The notes under the pieces: model-generated
Told to the model about the DNA's origin: nothing
The model's database searches: none
What the model saw: the letters and a program-made list of their open reading frames with translations, nothing else
Origin: Nocardioides sp. PD653-B2
GTDB taxonomy: Bacteria > Actinomycetota > Actinomycetes > Propionibacteriales > Nocardioidaceae
Direction: 5' to 3'
Assembly (NCBI RefSeq): GCF_002117935.1
Contig: NZ_BDJE01000008.1
Span: forward strand, 1-64,000
DNA length: 64,000 nucleotides
Translations under genes and position numbers: made by a program
In this document: piece after piece, positions 36,069 through 43,878 of the stretch
Layout of the letters: every line of letters begins with the position of its first letter
Numbering within the stretch: the stretch's first letter is position 1

Positions 36069-36659
36069 CTAGCGCGAGCTGCGCTCCGTGCGGCCCCGGA
36101 CGATCCCGATGAACCGCTGCACCCAGGGGTCGTCGTTGTCGACGAGCCAGGCGAGCCCGACGGTCGTCGGGGGCAGGTCGGTGACGGTCCGGTAGGTGAC
36201 GTCGCGGCGGTGGTGCAGGCGCGCCACCGACATGGGCACGATCACGACTCCCGTCCCCGAGGCGACCACCTCGACGGCGTCCCCGACCGTCATCGGCGGC
36301 CAGGCCAGCTGCTCCGCGTCGGGGGTCCAGCCCGAGGCGTGGGGGAGCACCAGCTGCTCGTCGGCGAGGTCGGCGAGACTCACCTCGTCGAGCAGCGTCA
36401 GCAGGTGCTCGGTGCCCATCACGGCGACCGGGAGCTCGTCGTAGAGCGGGATGCAGTGGAGCCCGTCGCGGTCGATCGGGAGCCGCACCAGCGCCATGTC
36501 GTGGGAGCCGTCGCGGACGCCGGCGAGCTGGTCGTCCTCGGTCGTCGGCTCCAGGTCGAGCTGGTCGCGGGCGAAGCGGGCTCGCCACACGCCGGCCCAC
36601 TTGTCGGGAGTCGCGCCCGTGACGAAGCCGATCGTGAAGTGTCCGTACGCCGCGCTCAC
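36069..36659 (-). CDS. LysR-type effector-binding domain protein without DNA-binding domain
   Basis: A 196-residue protein that matches only the type 2 periplasmic-binding-like effector domain of LysR regulators: FTIGFVTGATPDKW, ALVRLPIDRDGLHCIPLYDELPVAVMG and VVASGTGVVIVPMSVARL. The N-terminal winged helix is missing, and the 23-bp gap to the next gene leaves no room for one. The GTG at 36659 lies 6 nt after TAGGGT (36671 to 36666). It may act as a ligand-binding partner of another regulator or in an unrelated binding role. Confidence 0.72.
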   Translation of the reverse strand: MSAAYGHFTIGFVTGATPDKWAGVWRARFARDQLDLEPTTEDDQLAGVRDGSHDMALVRLPIDRDGLHCIPLYDELPVAVMGTEHLLTLLDEVSLADLADEQLVLPHASGWTPDAEQLAWPPMTVGDAVEVVASGTGVVIVPMSVARLHHRRDVTYRTVTDLPPTTVGLAWLVDNDDPWVQRFIGIVRGRTERSSR

Positions 36660-36665
36660 GCGCCC

Positions 36666-36675
36666 ACCCTACGAT
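36666..36675. promoter_or_regulatory. Overlapping divergent -10 elements of two leaderless genes
   Basis: ACCCTA (36666-36671, reading TAGGGT on the minus strand) and TACGAT (36670-36675, plus strand) share two bases. Each lies 6-7 nt from the start codon of its gene, so both genes appear to be transcribed from the same ten base pairs. Only one direction could be occupied by RNA polymerase at a time. Confidence 0.55.
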
Positions 36676-36682
36676 CGCCTGC

Positions 36683-37078
36683 ATGACGGAGCCGGACGGC
36701 GTCTACCGAGCGCCCATGTGGTCGAGGCTCGACGAGGTCGACCGGTGGCTCGCGGTCGAGCGCGCCCTGAGCCTCGGGCTCGTCGGGGTGGGCGACCGTC
36801 TCGGTGACGAGCGCACCGCCGCCCGGGTCGAGCGGTTCAAGGCGGTGCCCGACGGTGCCGAGGTCTGGACCCGGGACGAGGACGGGCTCTTCCGCCGCGG
36901 TGTCGTCACCGGACCATGGCGCTACGACGACGACCCCGACGCGTACGACGCGGACCTGCGGCACGTCCGGCCCTGCGACTGGGACGACGAGGCCCTGGAG
37001 GAGCACCGGGTCCCCGCCGCCGTGGCCGCGACGTTCCGACGTGGCGGGCGCAACTTCCAGCGGGTGCGGGCGCTCTAG
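36683..37078 (+). CDS. Hypothetical protein, 131 residues
   Basis: I do not recognise this family. The protein is acidic and Trp-rich, with the segments GVYRAPMWSRLDEVDRWLA, WTRDEDGLFRRG, GPWRYDDDP, DLRHVRPCDWDDE and a C-terminal AATFRRGGRNFQRV. No signal peptide or membrane helix is visible. The DLRHVRP and RGGRNFQR blocks look like conserved ligand or nucleic-acid contact sites. It is transcribed divergently from the LysR-domain gene and meets the flavin reductase gene with a 4-bp gap. Confidence 0.6.
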   Translation: MTEPDGVYRAPMWSRLDEVDRWLAVERALSLGLVGVGDRLGDERTAARVERFKAVPDGAEVWTRDEDGLFRRGVVTGPWRYDDDPDAYDADLRHVRPCDWDDEALEEHRVPAAVAATFRRGGRNFQRVRAL

Positions 37079-37082
37079 CCGA

Positions 37083-37781
37083 CTAGCTCGTCTCGCCGAA
37101 CTGCTCGACCCGGATCGTGTCGGCGACGACGCCCGACTCCTGGAGCAGCCGGGTCGCGAACGTCGCGAAGCCGACCGACCCGCACACATAGGCACGTTCG
37201 GCGCCGTCGACGTACGCCGCCATCTCGTCGGGGTACGGCGGGGCCGCGACCCGGTCGCCGAGGTTCTCCCGGGTCAGCGCGATGAACGCGCCGTACCTCT
37301 GGAGCTCGGCGGCGTACGGCAGGTCGTCCCAGGTGCGGGCCACGACGACGACCTTGAGCTCGTCCTGCAGGCCGAGCCGCCGGGCGTAGCGGGTCATCGC
37401 CACGATCGGCACCACGCCCGACCCGCCCGCCACACAGACCGCCGGCACGTCGCCCTCCCACACGAACCAGCCGCCGATCGGGCCGCGCAGCTCCAGCTCG
37501 TCGCCGACCTCGGCGACGTCGTGGAGGAAGCCGGACACCTCGCCGCCGGGCAGGCACTCGACCATCAGCTCCAGCAGCGGGTCGTCGGGGTCGGAGGCCA
37601 CCGAGTAGGACCGTTGCGCGGTGTAGTCGTCGGGGGCGCGGAGCCGGACGACGTAGTGCTGGCCCGGCAGGTGGTCGACCCGGTCGTCCACGTGGAAGCG
37701 CAGCTGCACGAGCTTGTCGGACGGGTGCGCGAGCTCGATGATCCGGCCGGTGGTCCAACCGCCGGCGGGAGCGTCGGCCAC
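37083..37781 (-). CDS. FAD/NAD(P)-dependent ferredoxin-reductase-type oxidoreductase
   Basis: A 232-residue reductase of the FNR fold. The FAD-binding RSYSVASDPDDPLLELMV (R-x-Y-S) lies near residue 54, GPIGGWFVWEG binds the cofactor, and AVCVAGGSGVVPIVAMTRYA is the NAD(P)-binding motif; the C-terminal VCGSVGFATFATRLLQ closes it. There is no iron-sulfur domain. The GTG start overlaps the stop of the molybdenum enzyme gene by one base, so it is probably the electron-transfer partner of that enzyme. Confidence 0.85.
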   Translation of the reverse strand: MADAPAGGWTTGRIIELAHPSDKLVQLRFHVDDRVDHLPGQHYVVRLRAPDDYTAQRSYSVASDPDDPLLELMVECLPGGEVSGFLHDVAEVGDELELRGPIGGWFVWEGDVPAVCVAGGSGVVPIVAMTRYARRLGLQDELKVVVVARTWDDLPYAAELQRYGAFIALTRENLGDRVAAPPYPDEMAAYVDGAERAYVCGSVGFATFATRLLQESGVVADTIRVEQFGETS

Positions 37782-38392
37782 TACGGATCTCCCTGGTAGC
37801 GCTGCTCGAGCCACGGGTCGCCGCGGTCGTGGTAGCCGTTCTGCTCCCAGAAGCCGGGCCGGTCCCGGGCGAGGAGCTCGAGCCGGGTGACCCACTTCGC
37901 GGACTTCCAGAAGTAGAGGTGCGGCACCAGCAGCCGCACCGGGCCGCCGTGACCCGGAGGGAGCGGCTTGCCGTCGTAGTCCCAGACCACCCAGGCCTTG
38001 CCGCCGGTGATGTCCTCGATCGGCAGGTTGGTCGTGTAGCCGGTCGTCGAGTGCGCGAGCACGAACTTCGCCTCCGCCGTCGGCCGCGCCACTTCGAGCA
38101 GCGTGTCGACGCTGACGCCGGCGAAGGTCATGTCGAACTTCGACCAGGTCGTCACGCAGTGGATGTCGCCGACGTACGTCGAGGGCGGCAGCGCGTGCAT
38201 CTCCTGCCACGACCAGGTCTGCGGGTTCTCGACCAGGCCGTCGACCGTCATCGACCACTGCTCCGGGTCGAGCCTGGGTGTCGCCTCGGCCGTGAGGGTG
38301 GGCCAGGAGCTGCCGGTGTCGTACTGGCCCGGCGGGAGACGGTCCGGTCGTTGCGGACGGCCGCGTCCGAGGAAGCCACGGGTGATGGGCAC
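37781..38392 (-). CDS. Molybdopterin-dependent oxidoreductase (sulfite oxidase/YedY-like)
   Basis: A 203-residue single-domain molybdopterin enzyme. The molybdenum-ligating Cys79 is in GDIHCVTTWSKFD, and GHGGPVRLLVPHLYFWKSAKWV is the cofactor contact seen in YedY/MsrP and sulfite oxidases. There is no twin-arginine or other signal peptide, so it is cytoplasmic. It forms a pair with the flavin reductase gene behind it. GTG start at 38392 with GAGAGG about 7 nt upstream. The substrate (sulfite, sulfoxide or other) is unknown. Confidence 0.85.
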   Translation of the reverse strand: MPITRGFLGRGRPQRPDRLPPGQYDTGSSWPTLTAEATPRLDPEQWSMTVDGLVENPQTWSWQEMHALPPSTYVGDIHCVTTWSKFDMTFAGVSVDTLLEVARPTAEAKFVLAHSTTGYTTNLPIEDITGGKAWVVWDYDGKPLPPGHGGPVRLLVPHLYFWKSAKWVTRLELLARDRPGFWEQNGYHDRGDPWLEQRYQGDP

Positions 38393-38404
38393 GTCCCCAT
38401 CCTC

Positions 38405-38593
38405 TCAAACAGGCGTGATCGGCAGCGAGCGCCTCGGCTCGAAGGCGAACGACGTGCCGGTGCTGAAGCGGGTGACCGCGACCTCGTCGAGCTCCTCGGC
38501 CGCCTCGACGCTCCGGAGGAGCGTGGCGTCGGACGGTCGGACGGTCAGGCGTGCGGTGGGCCCGCGCGACCCGGGGAACGTCGTACTCCGTGG
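38405..38593 (-). pseudogene. Coding-like fragment without a usable start codon
   Basis: On the minus strand a frame ending in TGA at 38405-38407 shows strong G/C preference in third positions (only the last few codons break it) over about 60 codons, translating to segments such as LTVRPSDATLLRSVEAAEEL and VTRFSTGTSFAFEPRR. The open frame extends back to an in-frame stop at 38654-38656 with no ATG, GTG or TTG in it, only CTG codons. It ends 12 nt before the molybdenum enzyme gene, whose GAGAGG ribosome site follows directly. It could be a decayed or frameshifted gene or one with a non-standard start. The rest of 38593-38685 looks non-coding. Confidence 0.35.
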
Positions 38594-38685
38594 CGGCCGG
38601 GCTCGGGGTCTGACGCCGGAAGTCGCCCCGCCGGGCCGGTGCCGTTGGTAGCGTCAGCCCCGGTTTCCGGCGGGAAAGGGTGCAG

Positions 38686-40164
38686 ATGTCGGGATCGGGA
38701 GCGCGGGTCGCGGTCGAACCGCGCCCGCACGCTCCCAGCGCGCGGCACCGCGCGCCGGCCCGTCGTGCCTTCCGGCGGGCGCGGACCATGGGCGGCGCGC
38801 TGGCGGTGACGTTCCTCGCGGCGGTGCTCCCGGGCGCCGGCTACCTCTGGACCCGGCGCCGCCTCGGGTACGCCGCCCTGCTGCCGTTCCTCGCGGGTCT
38901 CGGTGTGCTGGCCTTCTACGCCCAGGACCTGCACCGGCTGCTCGACCTCGCCTTCGACCCGGCGCGGCTGCGCGCCCTCGCGATCGTGGTCGGCGTCGCG
39001 TTCGTCGTCTGGGCGTTCATGGTCGTCACCACGTACGCCATGGCCCGGCCGCTGGGCATGACCACGGTGGAGGGCAGCCTCGGGGCGCTCGTCGTCGCGC
39101 TGTTGTGCATCCTCGTGGCGCTGCCGGCGGTCCAGGCGGTCCGCTACTCCATGACGCAGGCCGACTTCGTCGAGACCGTTTTCTCCGGAGAGGACAACGC
39201 GACCACGCCCCAGGACGTCGACGAGGCGGACCCGTGGGGCGGCCGCGACCGCGTCAACGTGCTCCTGCTCGGCGGCGACGGGGGAGTCGGCCGCACCGGC
39301 ATCCGCACCGACTCGGTGATCCTGCTCAGCATGGACACCCGCACGGGCAGGGCCGTGATGTTCAGCCTGCCGCGCAACATGATGAACGCGCAGTTCCCCG
39401 CGGACAGCCCCCTGCACGACGCCTTCCCCGACGGCTTCCGCAGCACCGACCCCGCCGCCGACCCGGGCAACTGGATGCTGAACGCGGTCTACAGCCAGGT
39501 CCCGGCCCTCTACCCGCACATCATGGGTGCGTCCGACAACGAGGGCGCCGACGCGGTCAAGCAGGCGGTCGCGGGCAGCCTCGGCACCCACGTCGACTAC
39601 TACATGCTGATCAACCTGCTCGGCTTCCAGCAGCTCGTCGACGCGATCGGCGGCGTCACCGTCAACATCAACGAGCCGATCGCGATCAACGGCAACACCG
39701 ACCTCGGCATCCCGCCCACGGGCTACCTCGAGCCCGGGCCGGACCAGCACCTCGACGGCTTCCACGCGCTCTGGTACTCCCGCGGCCGCTGGGGGAGCGA
39801 CGACTACGACCGGATGCTGCGCCAGCGGTGCATGGTCGACGCGATCATCGACGAGGCCGACCCCCTCAACGTGCTGCGCCGCTACCAGGCGCTCGCGAAG
39901 GCGGGTCAGGAGATCCTGCGGACCGACGTGCCGGCCGAGCTGATGCCGGCGTTCGTCGACCTGGCCCTGAAGGTCAAGGACAAGAGGGTGAAGTCGATCG
40001 CCTTCGTGAGCTCCGACAAGTTCTTCTCCGGCGACCCCGACTACCCCTGGATGCAGTCGGTCGTCGCGAAGGCGCTGGGCCCGCGCACCCCGTCGGGCCC
40101 CCGCGACGACCCGGGCACGGCGGTCGCCGCGGACGACGCCTGCGGCTACCACCCCGAGGGCTGA
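38686..40164 (+). CDS. LytR-CpsA-Psr (LCP) family cell-wall glycopolymer ligase
   Basis: A 492-residue membrane protein. Helices near residues 35-55, 60-80, 95-115 and 122-145 precede an extracytoplasmic LCP domain (about 175-440). The Arg/Asp pattern is present: GRTGIRTDSVILLSMD, FSLPRNMM and the WYSRGRWGSDDYDRMLRQRC motif. It transfers undecaprenyl-linked polymers such as arabinogalactan or teichoic acid to peptidoglycan. Four N-terminal helices rather than one are unusual for the family. The ATG at 38686 with GGGAAAGGG upstream is preferred over GTG 38680. Confidence 0.88.
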   Translation: MSGSGARVAVEPRPHAPSARHRAPARRAFRRARTMGGALAVTFLAAVLPGAGYLWTRRRLGYAALLPFLAGLGVLAFYAQDLHRLLDLAFDPARLRALAIVVGVAFVVWAFMVVTTYAMARPLGMTTVEGSLGALVVALLCILVALPAVQAVRYSMTQADFVETVFSGEDNATTPQDVDEADPWGGRDRVNVLLLGGDGGVGRTGIRTDSVILLSMDTRTGRAVMFSLPRNMMNAQFPADSPLHDAFPDGFRSTDPAADPGNWMLNAVYSQVPALYPHIMGASDNEGADAVKQAVAGSLGTHVDYYMLINLLGFQQLVDAIGGVTVNINEPIAINGNTDLGIPPTGYLEPGPDQHLDGFHALWYSRGRWGSDDYDRMLRQRCMVDAIIDEADPLNVLRRYQALAKAGQEILRTDVPAELMPAFVDLALKVKDKRVKSIAFVSSDKFFSGDPDYPWMQSVVAKALGPRTPSGPRDDPGTAVAADDACGYHPEG

Positions 40165-40176
40165 GGCCGCGGCGCG

Positions 40177-41856
40177 TCAGCCGATCCGGACGCTCCGGGT
40201 GGCGACCAGCCGCATGACCGTGTCGCTGCCGCCGTAGCGGATCGTCATGGTGCGCTTGCCCTGCGGCAGGCCCTTGAGCGTCAGGGTGGCGGTGCCGTTG
40301 CGCAGCGTGACCGCCTTGGCGATGCCGGCCATCCGGACCACGAGGGGGCCGCTGACGGCGTCGACGCCCGGCGCCGTGACCGTGACCGTGACGCGCACCC
40401 GGTGGGCTCCCGGCGTCGTCTGCACCGCGATCTTCGGGTCGGACTTCAGCAGCACGGTGCTGGGCGTCTCCGCCGTCGTGGTCGTGTAGCCGGCCCGCGA
40501 CAGGGTGATCCGCGCCGAGATCCGCGAGCCCAGGTCGATGTTGCTGATCTGGTACGTCGAGCCTGTGGCGTTGAGGACCGGCTCGCCGTTGCGCAGCCAC
40601 TGGACGGAGACGTCGGCGTCGGTCGGCCGGAAGCTGCCCGTGTCCACGGTCAGCTGCTGCCCGAGCCGGGCCTCACCGAGCAGGCTGGGAGGCGTGTCCA
40701 CCGTGAACGTGCCCGGCGCGACCGGTGCGGTCGCCGCGGTCGTGACGGTGACGTCGTCGTACCCGGCGCCACTGGCCGTCACGGTCGCCGTGATGGCCCG
40801 CTCGACCAGGTCGGGTCCGATGGCGAGCGTGTCGCCGGCCGGACCCTCGATGAGCTGGCCGTCGGCGAACCACTGGTAGCGCAGCGTCGTCGGCGTCGGC
40901 GTCCACTCGCCCGGCGCGAGGGTGAGGGTCGAGTCGACCTTCGCCTCGCCGGCCAGGGTGGGGGAGACGACGTTCTTCAGCGCGCCGGGCTGGACGGTCT
41001 CGGTCGCGGCCGAGGACACCGACTTCGCGGGGTAGCCGAGCATCGAGCCGGTCGTCGTGACCGTGATCTGGTGGTCGAGCTGAGCCCGGGTGAGCTTGAA
41101 GGTGGCGGCCGTGGCGCCCTTGATGGGCGTGCCGTCGGCGAACCACTGGTACGCCACGTCCGCGGCCGCGGGCTTCCACGTGCCGGACGACGACGACAGC
41201 ACCGAGCCGACCTTCGCGATGCCGGAGATCACGGGCGCCGCCTGGTTGAGGAGCGGGACGTCGTTGAAGTGGATGAAGCCGCTCGGCCAGTTGCCGCTGC
41301 CGCGGGTGATGACCGCCCAGGAGAAGTCCCCGCCCCAGCTGTCCTGGGAGATGATGATCTCGTCGGCCGAGACCACCCGCTCGACGTACCCGACGTGGCC
41401 GGAGGAGCCAGCCGGACCCGTGTTGGCCTTCCACCAGGTCACCGCGCCGACCCGCGGGACGTCGTCGGTGATCTTGGGCATCGAGCCGCCCCAGTAGGTC
41501 GCGTTGCCGCCGCCGGACCACGGGCGCTCGTTCGGCAGCCCGCTCTTCACCATCCGGTACGCCGCGTAGTTCGTGCAGTTGTGGCCGGAGTACATCCGCC
41601 AGTACATCTTCTTGTTGTTCTGGGCGTAGCCGCCGTTGAACATGCCCTTCTCGCGGCAGTCCGTGTAGCCGTAGCAGAGGTAGGAGCTCCGGGCGAAGAC
41701 CGCCGTGGACGGCTCCTCGCGGTGCCGGTGCGACGCCGTGTCGACCGGCCGGTCGGCGGCCGTCGCCGGCGCCGGGGCAAGCGCCAGCAGCCCGAGGACC
41801 AACCCCCCGACGAGGGCAGTGGTCACGGGCGCAAGCAGGCGGGACCGCAGCGACAC
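40177..41856 (-). CDS. Secreted CHAP-domain amidase/endopeptidase with Ig-like repeats
   Basis: A 559-residue exported protein. A signal peptide (residues 1-34) is followed by a CHAP domain (about 55-200), with nucleophile Cys94 in SGHNCTNYAA and His154 in SSGHVGYVE. Then three to four Ig-like repeats of about 95 residues follow, each with a YQWFADG or VQWLRNG motif, and a last beta-sandwich. It likely cleaves peptidoglycan peptides at the surface. It converges on the LCP ligase gene with a 12-bp gap. GTG start 7 nt after TAGACT on the minus strand (41869 to 41864), so leaderless. Confidence 0.85.
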   Translation of the reverse strand: MSLRSRLLAPVTTALVGGLVLGLLALAPAPATAADRPVDTASHRHREEPSTAVFARSSYLCYGYTDCREKGMFNGGYAQNNKKMYWRMYSGHNCTNYAAYRMVKSGLPNERPWSGGGNATYWGGSMPKITDDVPRVGAVTWWKANTGPAGSSGHVGYVERVVSADEIIISQDSWGGDFSWAVITRGSGNWPSGFIHFNDVPLLNQAAPVISGIAKVGSVLSSSSGTWKPAAADVAYQWFADGTPIKGATAATFKLTRAQLDHQITVTTTGSMLGYPAKSVSSAATETVQPGALKNVVSPTLAGEAKVDSTLTLAPGEWTPTPTTLRYQWFADGQLIEGPAGDTLAIGPDLVERAITATVTASGAGYDDVTVTTAATAPVAPGTFTVDTPPSLLGEARLGQQLTVDTGSFRPTDADVSVQWLRNGEPVLNATGSTYQISNIDLGSRISARITLSRAGYTTTTAETPSTVLLKSDPKIAVQTTPGAHRVRVTVTVTAPGVDAVSGPLVVRMAGIAKAVTLRNGTATLTLKGLPQGKRTMTIRYGGSDTVMRLVATRSVRIG

Positions 41857-41917
41857 GGGTGGGAGTCTAGGGACAAAAGTGCCCTCGTGGGAATGGTGTG
41901 ACTGAAATTGTCAAGGA

Positions 41918-41934
41918 GACACGCCGGGCGTGTC
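41918..41934. promoter_or_regulatory. 17-bp perfect palindrome upstream of the CHAP gene
   Basis: GACACGCC and GGCGTGTC are exact arms around a central G. It lies immediately upstream (on the minus strand) of a TTGACA (41914 to 41909), between the CHAP gene and the tRNA terminator. It may be the binding site of a regulator of the secreted protein. I do not recognise the motif. Confidence 0.4.
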
Positions 41935-41992
41935 GGTTAAATGACAACAGTGCAATTCACCCGGTTCCGGACGGCCGACACGTGGGGGCGAA

Positions 41993-42024
41993 ATGAACAA
42001 AAGGCCCCGTGGAGCCGGGGCCTT
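41993..42024 (-). terminator. Intrinsic terminator of tRNA-Leu
   Basis: AAGGCCCC (42001-42008) and GGGGCCTT (42017-42024) form an 8-bp perfect stem with an 8-nt loop. On the minus strand it follows the tRNA by 5 nt and ends in CCTTTTGTTCATT, a short U-rich run. It is the only clear intrinsic terminator seen in the window. Confidence 0.8.
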
Positions 42025-42029
42025 CTGAG

Positions 42030-42115
42030 TGTCCGAGGGGGGACTTGAACCCCCACAACCGTTAAAGGTCACTAGCACCTCAAGCTAGCGCGTCTGCCAA
42101 TTCCGCCACCCGGAC
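42030..42115 (-). tRNA. tRNA-Leu(GAG)
   Basis: An 86-nt class II tRNA on the minus strand. The acceptor GTCCGGG pairs with CTCGGAC (one G-U), with discriminator A at 42030. The anticodon stem CTAGC/GCTAG holds the loop TTGAGGT with anticodon GAG, which reads CUC/CUU leucine codons. The long variable arm and GGTTCAAGTCC of the T-arm are typical. CCA is not encoded. Confidence 0.95.
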
Positions 42116-42128
42116 GAGTGCGAGTGAA

Positions 42129-42137
42129 ACTTTAGCA
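42129..42137 (-). promoter_or_regulatory. Extended -10 promoter of tRNA-Leu
   Basis: On the minus strand TGCTAAAGT reads as an extended -10 element (TGn plus TAAAGT). It ends 13 nt before the mature tRNA 5' end. No convincing -35 was seen, which is common for extended -10 promoters. Confidence 0.55.
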
Positions 42138-42194
42138 AAGGGGTCGGGCTTTCCCCGCATCGGGATCGCCTCCTGCGAGTGACATGCTGGGGTC

Positions 42195-43511
42195 ATGGCG
42201 AACCAGTCCCCGAACGGCGCCCACGACCCGGCCGGCGAGGTGGTCGAGCTCTGTCGTGACCTGATCCGGATCGACACGACGAACTACGGCAACGACGACG
42301 GGCCGGGTGAGCGCAAGGCCGCCGAGTACGTCGCGACGCTGCTCGACGAGGTGGGCATCGAGTCGACGCTCTACGAAGCCGCACCGGGTCGCACGTCGGT
42401 CATCGCCCAGTGGGGCGGGAGCACCGGAGCCGGGCTGCTGCTGCACGGACACCTCGACGTCGTACCCGCTGAGGCATCGGACTGGCAGGTCGACCCGTTC
42501 TCCGGGGAGATCCAGGACGGCTACGTGTGGGGCCGCGGCGCGGTGGACATGAAGGACTTCGACGCGATGCTGCTGTCGGTCGTGCGGGCCCGCCAGCGTG
42601 ACGGCCGGGTGCCGGAGCGTCCGGTCACGCTGTGCTTCACAGCCGACGAGGAGGCCGGCGGCCACCAGGGCGCCCAGGTGCTCGTCGAGCAGCACGCCGA
42701 GCAGCTCGAGGGCTGCACCGAGACGGTCGGGGAGGTCGGCGGCTTCAGCGCGACCGTCCGCGGCCGCCGGATCTACCTGATCGAGGCCGCGGAGAAGGGC
42801 ATGGCCTGGATGCGGCTCACCGCCCGCGGCCGGGCCGGGCACGGCTCGATGATCAACCAGGACAACGCGATCACCGACCTGGCCACCGCGGTCGCCCGGA
42901 TCGGCGCCCACGACTGGCCGGTGCGGCTCACGCCGACGATGAAGACGCTCCTCGCGGCCGTCGGGGAGCTGGCCGGCACCGAGGCGACGCCCGAGAACGC
43001 GCCCGCGCTGATCGAGGAGTTCGGCAGCGCGGCCCGGATGCTCGGCGCGGTCATCCGCAACACCGCCAACCCGACGATGCTCAGCGCCGGCTACAAGGTG
43101 AACGTCATCCCGACCGAGGCTTCCGCCCACGTCGACGGCCGCTTCCTGCCGGGCTTCGAGGACGAGTTCTTCGCGACCCTGGCCGAGCTGGTCGGCGAGC
43201 ACATCGAGATCGACTACGTCAGCCGCCAGCAGCCCTGGGAGACGCCGTACGACGGCGACCTCGTCGACGCGATGACCCGCTCGCTGCTCGCGGAGGACCC
43301 GGAGGCGATCGTCGCGCCGTACCTGATGAGCGGCGGTACCGACGCCAAGCACTTCCGCAAGCTGGGCATGCGCTCCTACGGGTTCGCCCCGCTGCGGCTG
43401 CCCGCCGACCTGGACTTCACCGCGCTCTTCCACGGCGTGGACGAGCGGGTCCCCGTCGACGCGCTGGAGTTCGGCGCGCGGGTGTTCGACCGGTTCCTCG
43501 ACGACGTCTGA
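42195..43511 (+). CDS. M20/M25/M40 family metallopeptidase
   Basis: A 438-residue di-zinc peptidase. Zinc ligands appear as His in LLHGHLDVVPAE, Asp in GRGAVDMKDFDA and the Glu pair in TADEEAGG, with the final His in the C-terminal FHGVDERVP. The lid domain is inserted at about residues 205-330 (RGRAGHGSM contains the dimer His). It belongs to the ArgE/DapE/carboxypeptidase G2 group and hydrolyses dipeptides or N-acyl amino acids. ATG 6 nt after CATGCT, possibly leaderless. Confidence 0.88.
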   Translation: MANQSPNGAHDPAGEVVELCRDLIRIDTTNYGNDDGPGERKAAEYVATLLDEVGIESTLYEAAPGRTSVIAQWGGSTGAGLLLHGHLDVVPAEASDWQVDPFSGEIQDGYVWGRGAVDMKDFDAMLLSVVRARQRDGRVPERPVTLCFTADEEAGGHQGAQVLVEQHAEQLEGCTETVGEVGGFSATVRGRRIYLIEAAEKGMAWMRLTARGRAGHGSMINQDNAITDLATAVARIGAHDWPVRLTPTMKTLLAAVGELAGTEATPENAPALIEEFGSAARMLGAVIRNTANPTMLSAGYKVNVIPTEASAHVDGRFLPGFEDEFFATLAELVGEHIEIDYVSRQQPWETPYDGDLVDAMTRSLLAEDPEAIVAPYLMSGGTDAKHFRKLGMRSYGFAPLRLPADLDFTALFHGVDERVPVDALEFGARVFDRFLDDV

Positions 43512-43540
43512 CCGGCCTCCCCGGCTGGCCCTCCGGACCC

Positions 43541-43601
43541 GCGGTTTGGTCCCAAACCGCAGGTGGGAGCGCTCCAAACCTGCGGTTTGGGACCAATCCG
43601 C
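43541..43601. repeat. 61-bp compound palindromic element, copy 2
   Basis: Left unit 43541-43560 is identical to copy 1; central GGAGCGCTCC at 43566-43575; right unit 43582-43601 is the reverse complement with a single change (AATCCGC for AAACCGC). It fills the gap between the convergent M20 peptidase and DUF5703 genes, 29 bp after the first and 22 bp before the second. Confidence 0.8.
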
Positions 43602-43623
43602 AACATTCTTCGGTGCCGGGCGC

Positions 43624-43851
43624 CTACAGGTAGAAGTCGGGGCGAGCCTGGCGGATGATCTTGCGGCGCAGCACGACCCGGCGGGTGCCGTCGGCGCCGA
43701 TGTGGACCCGCGCCAGCTCCCAGCCGCCGCGTTCGGCGCGTTCGACCAGCAGCTTGGTGACCACGTTGCGCGAGTACTCCCGCGAGAACGTCACCTTGTC
43801 GAACTCCCACTCCACCCCCGGGGCGGGCGGACGTCGCAGTGCTCGGCTCAT
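43624..43851 (-). CDS. DUF5703 family protein
   Basis: A 75-residue protein of a family found across actinobacteria. The segment FSREYSRNVVTKLLVERAERGGWELARVHIGADGTRRVVLRRKIIRQ is the whole conserved domain (its key parts are VVTKLL, GGWEL and RRVVLRRKIIRQ). The function is unknown. It lies just downstream of the aldo/keto reductase gene on the same strand. Confidence 0.85.
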   Translation of the reverse strand: MSRALRRPPAPGVEWEFDKVTFSREYSRNVVTKLLVERAERGGWELARVHIGADGTRRVVLRRKIIRQARPDFYL

Positions 43852-43878
43852 GAGAACCCCCAGTTCGGCGTCAGGTGG

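Noticed and set aside
41897..41914. A TTGACA-type -35 promoter for the CHAP gene
   Set aside because: No acceptable -10 lies 16-18 nt downstream of this TTGACA; the TAGACT directly before the start codon is a better candidate.
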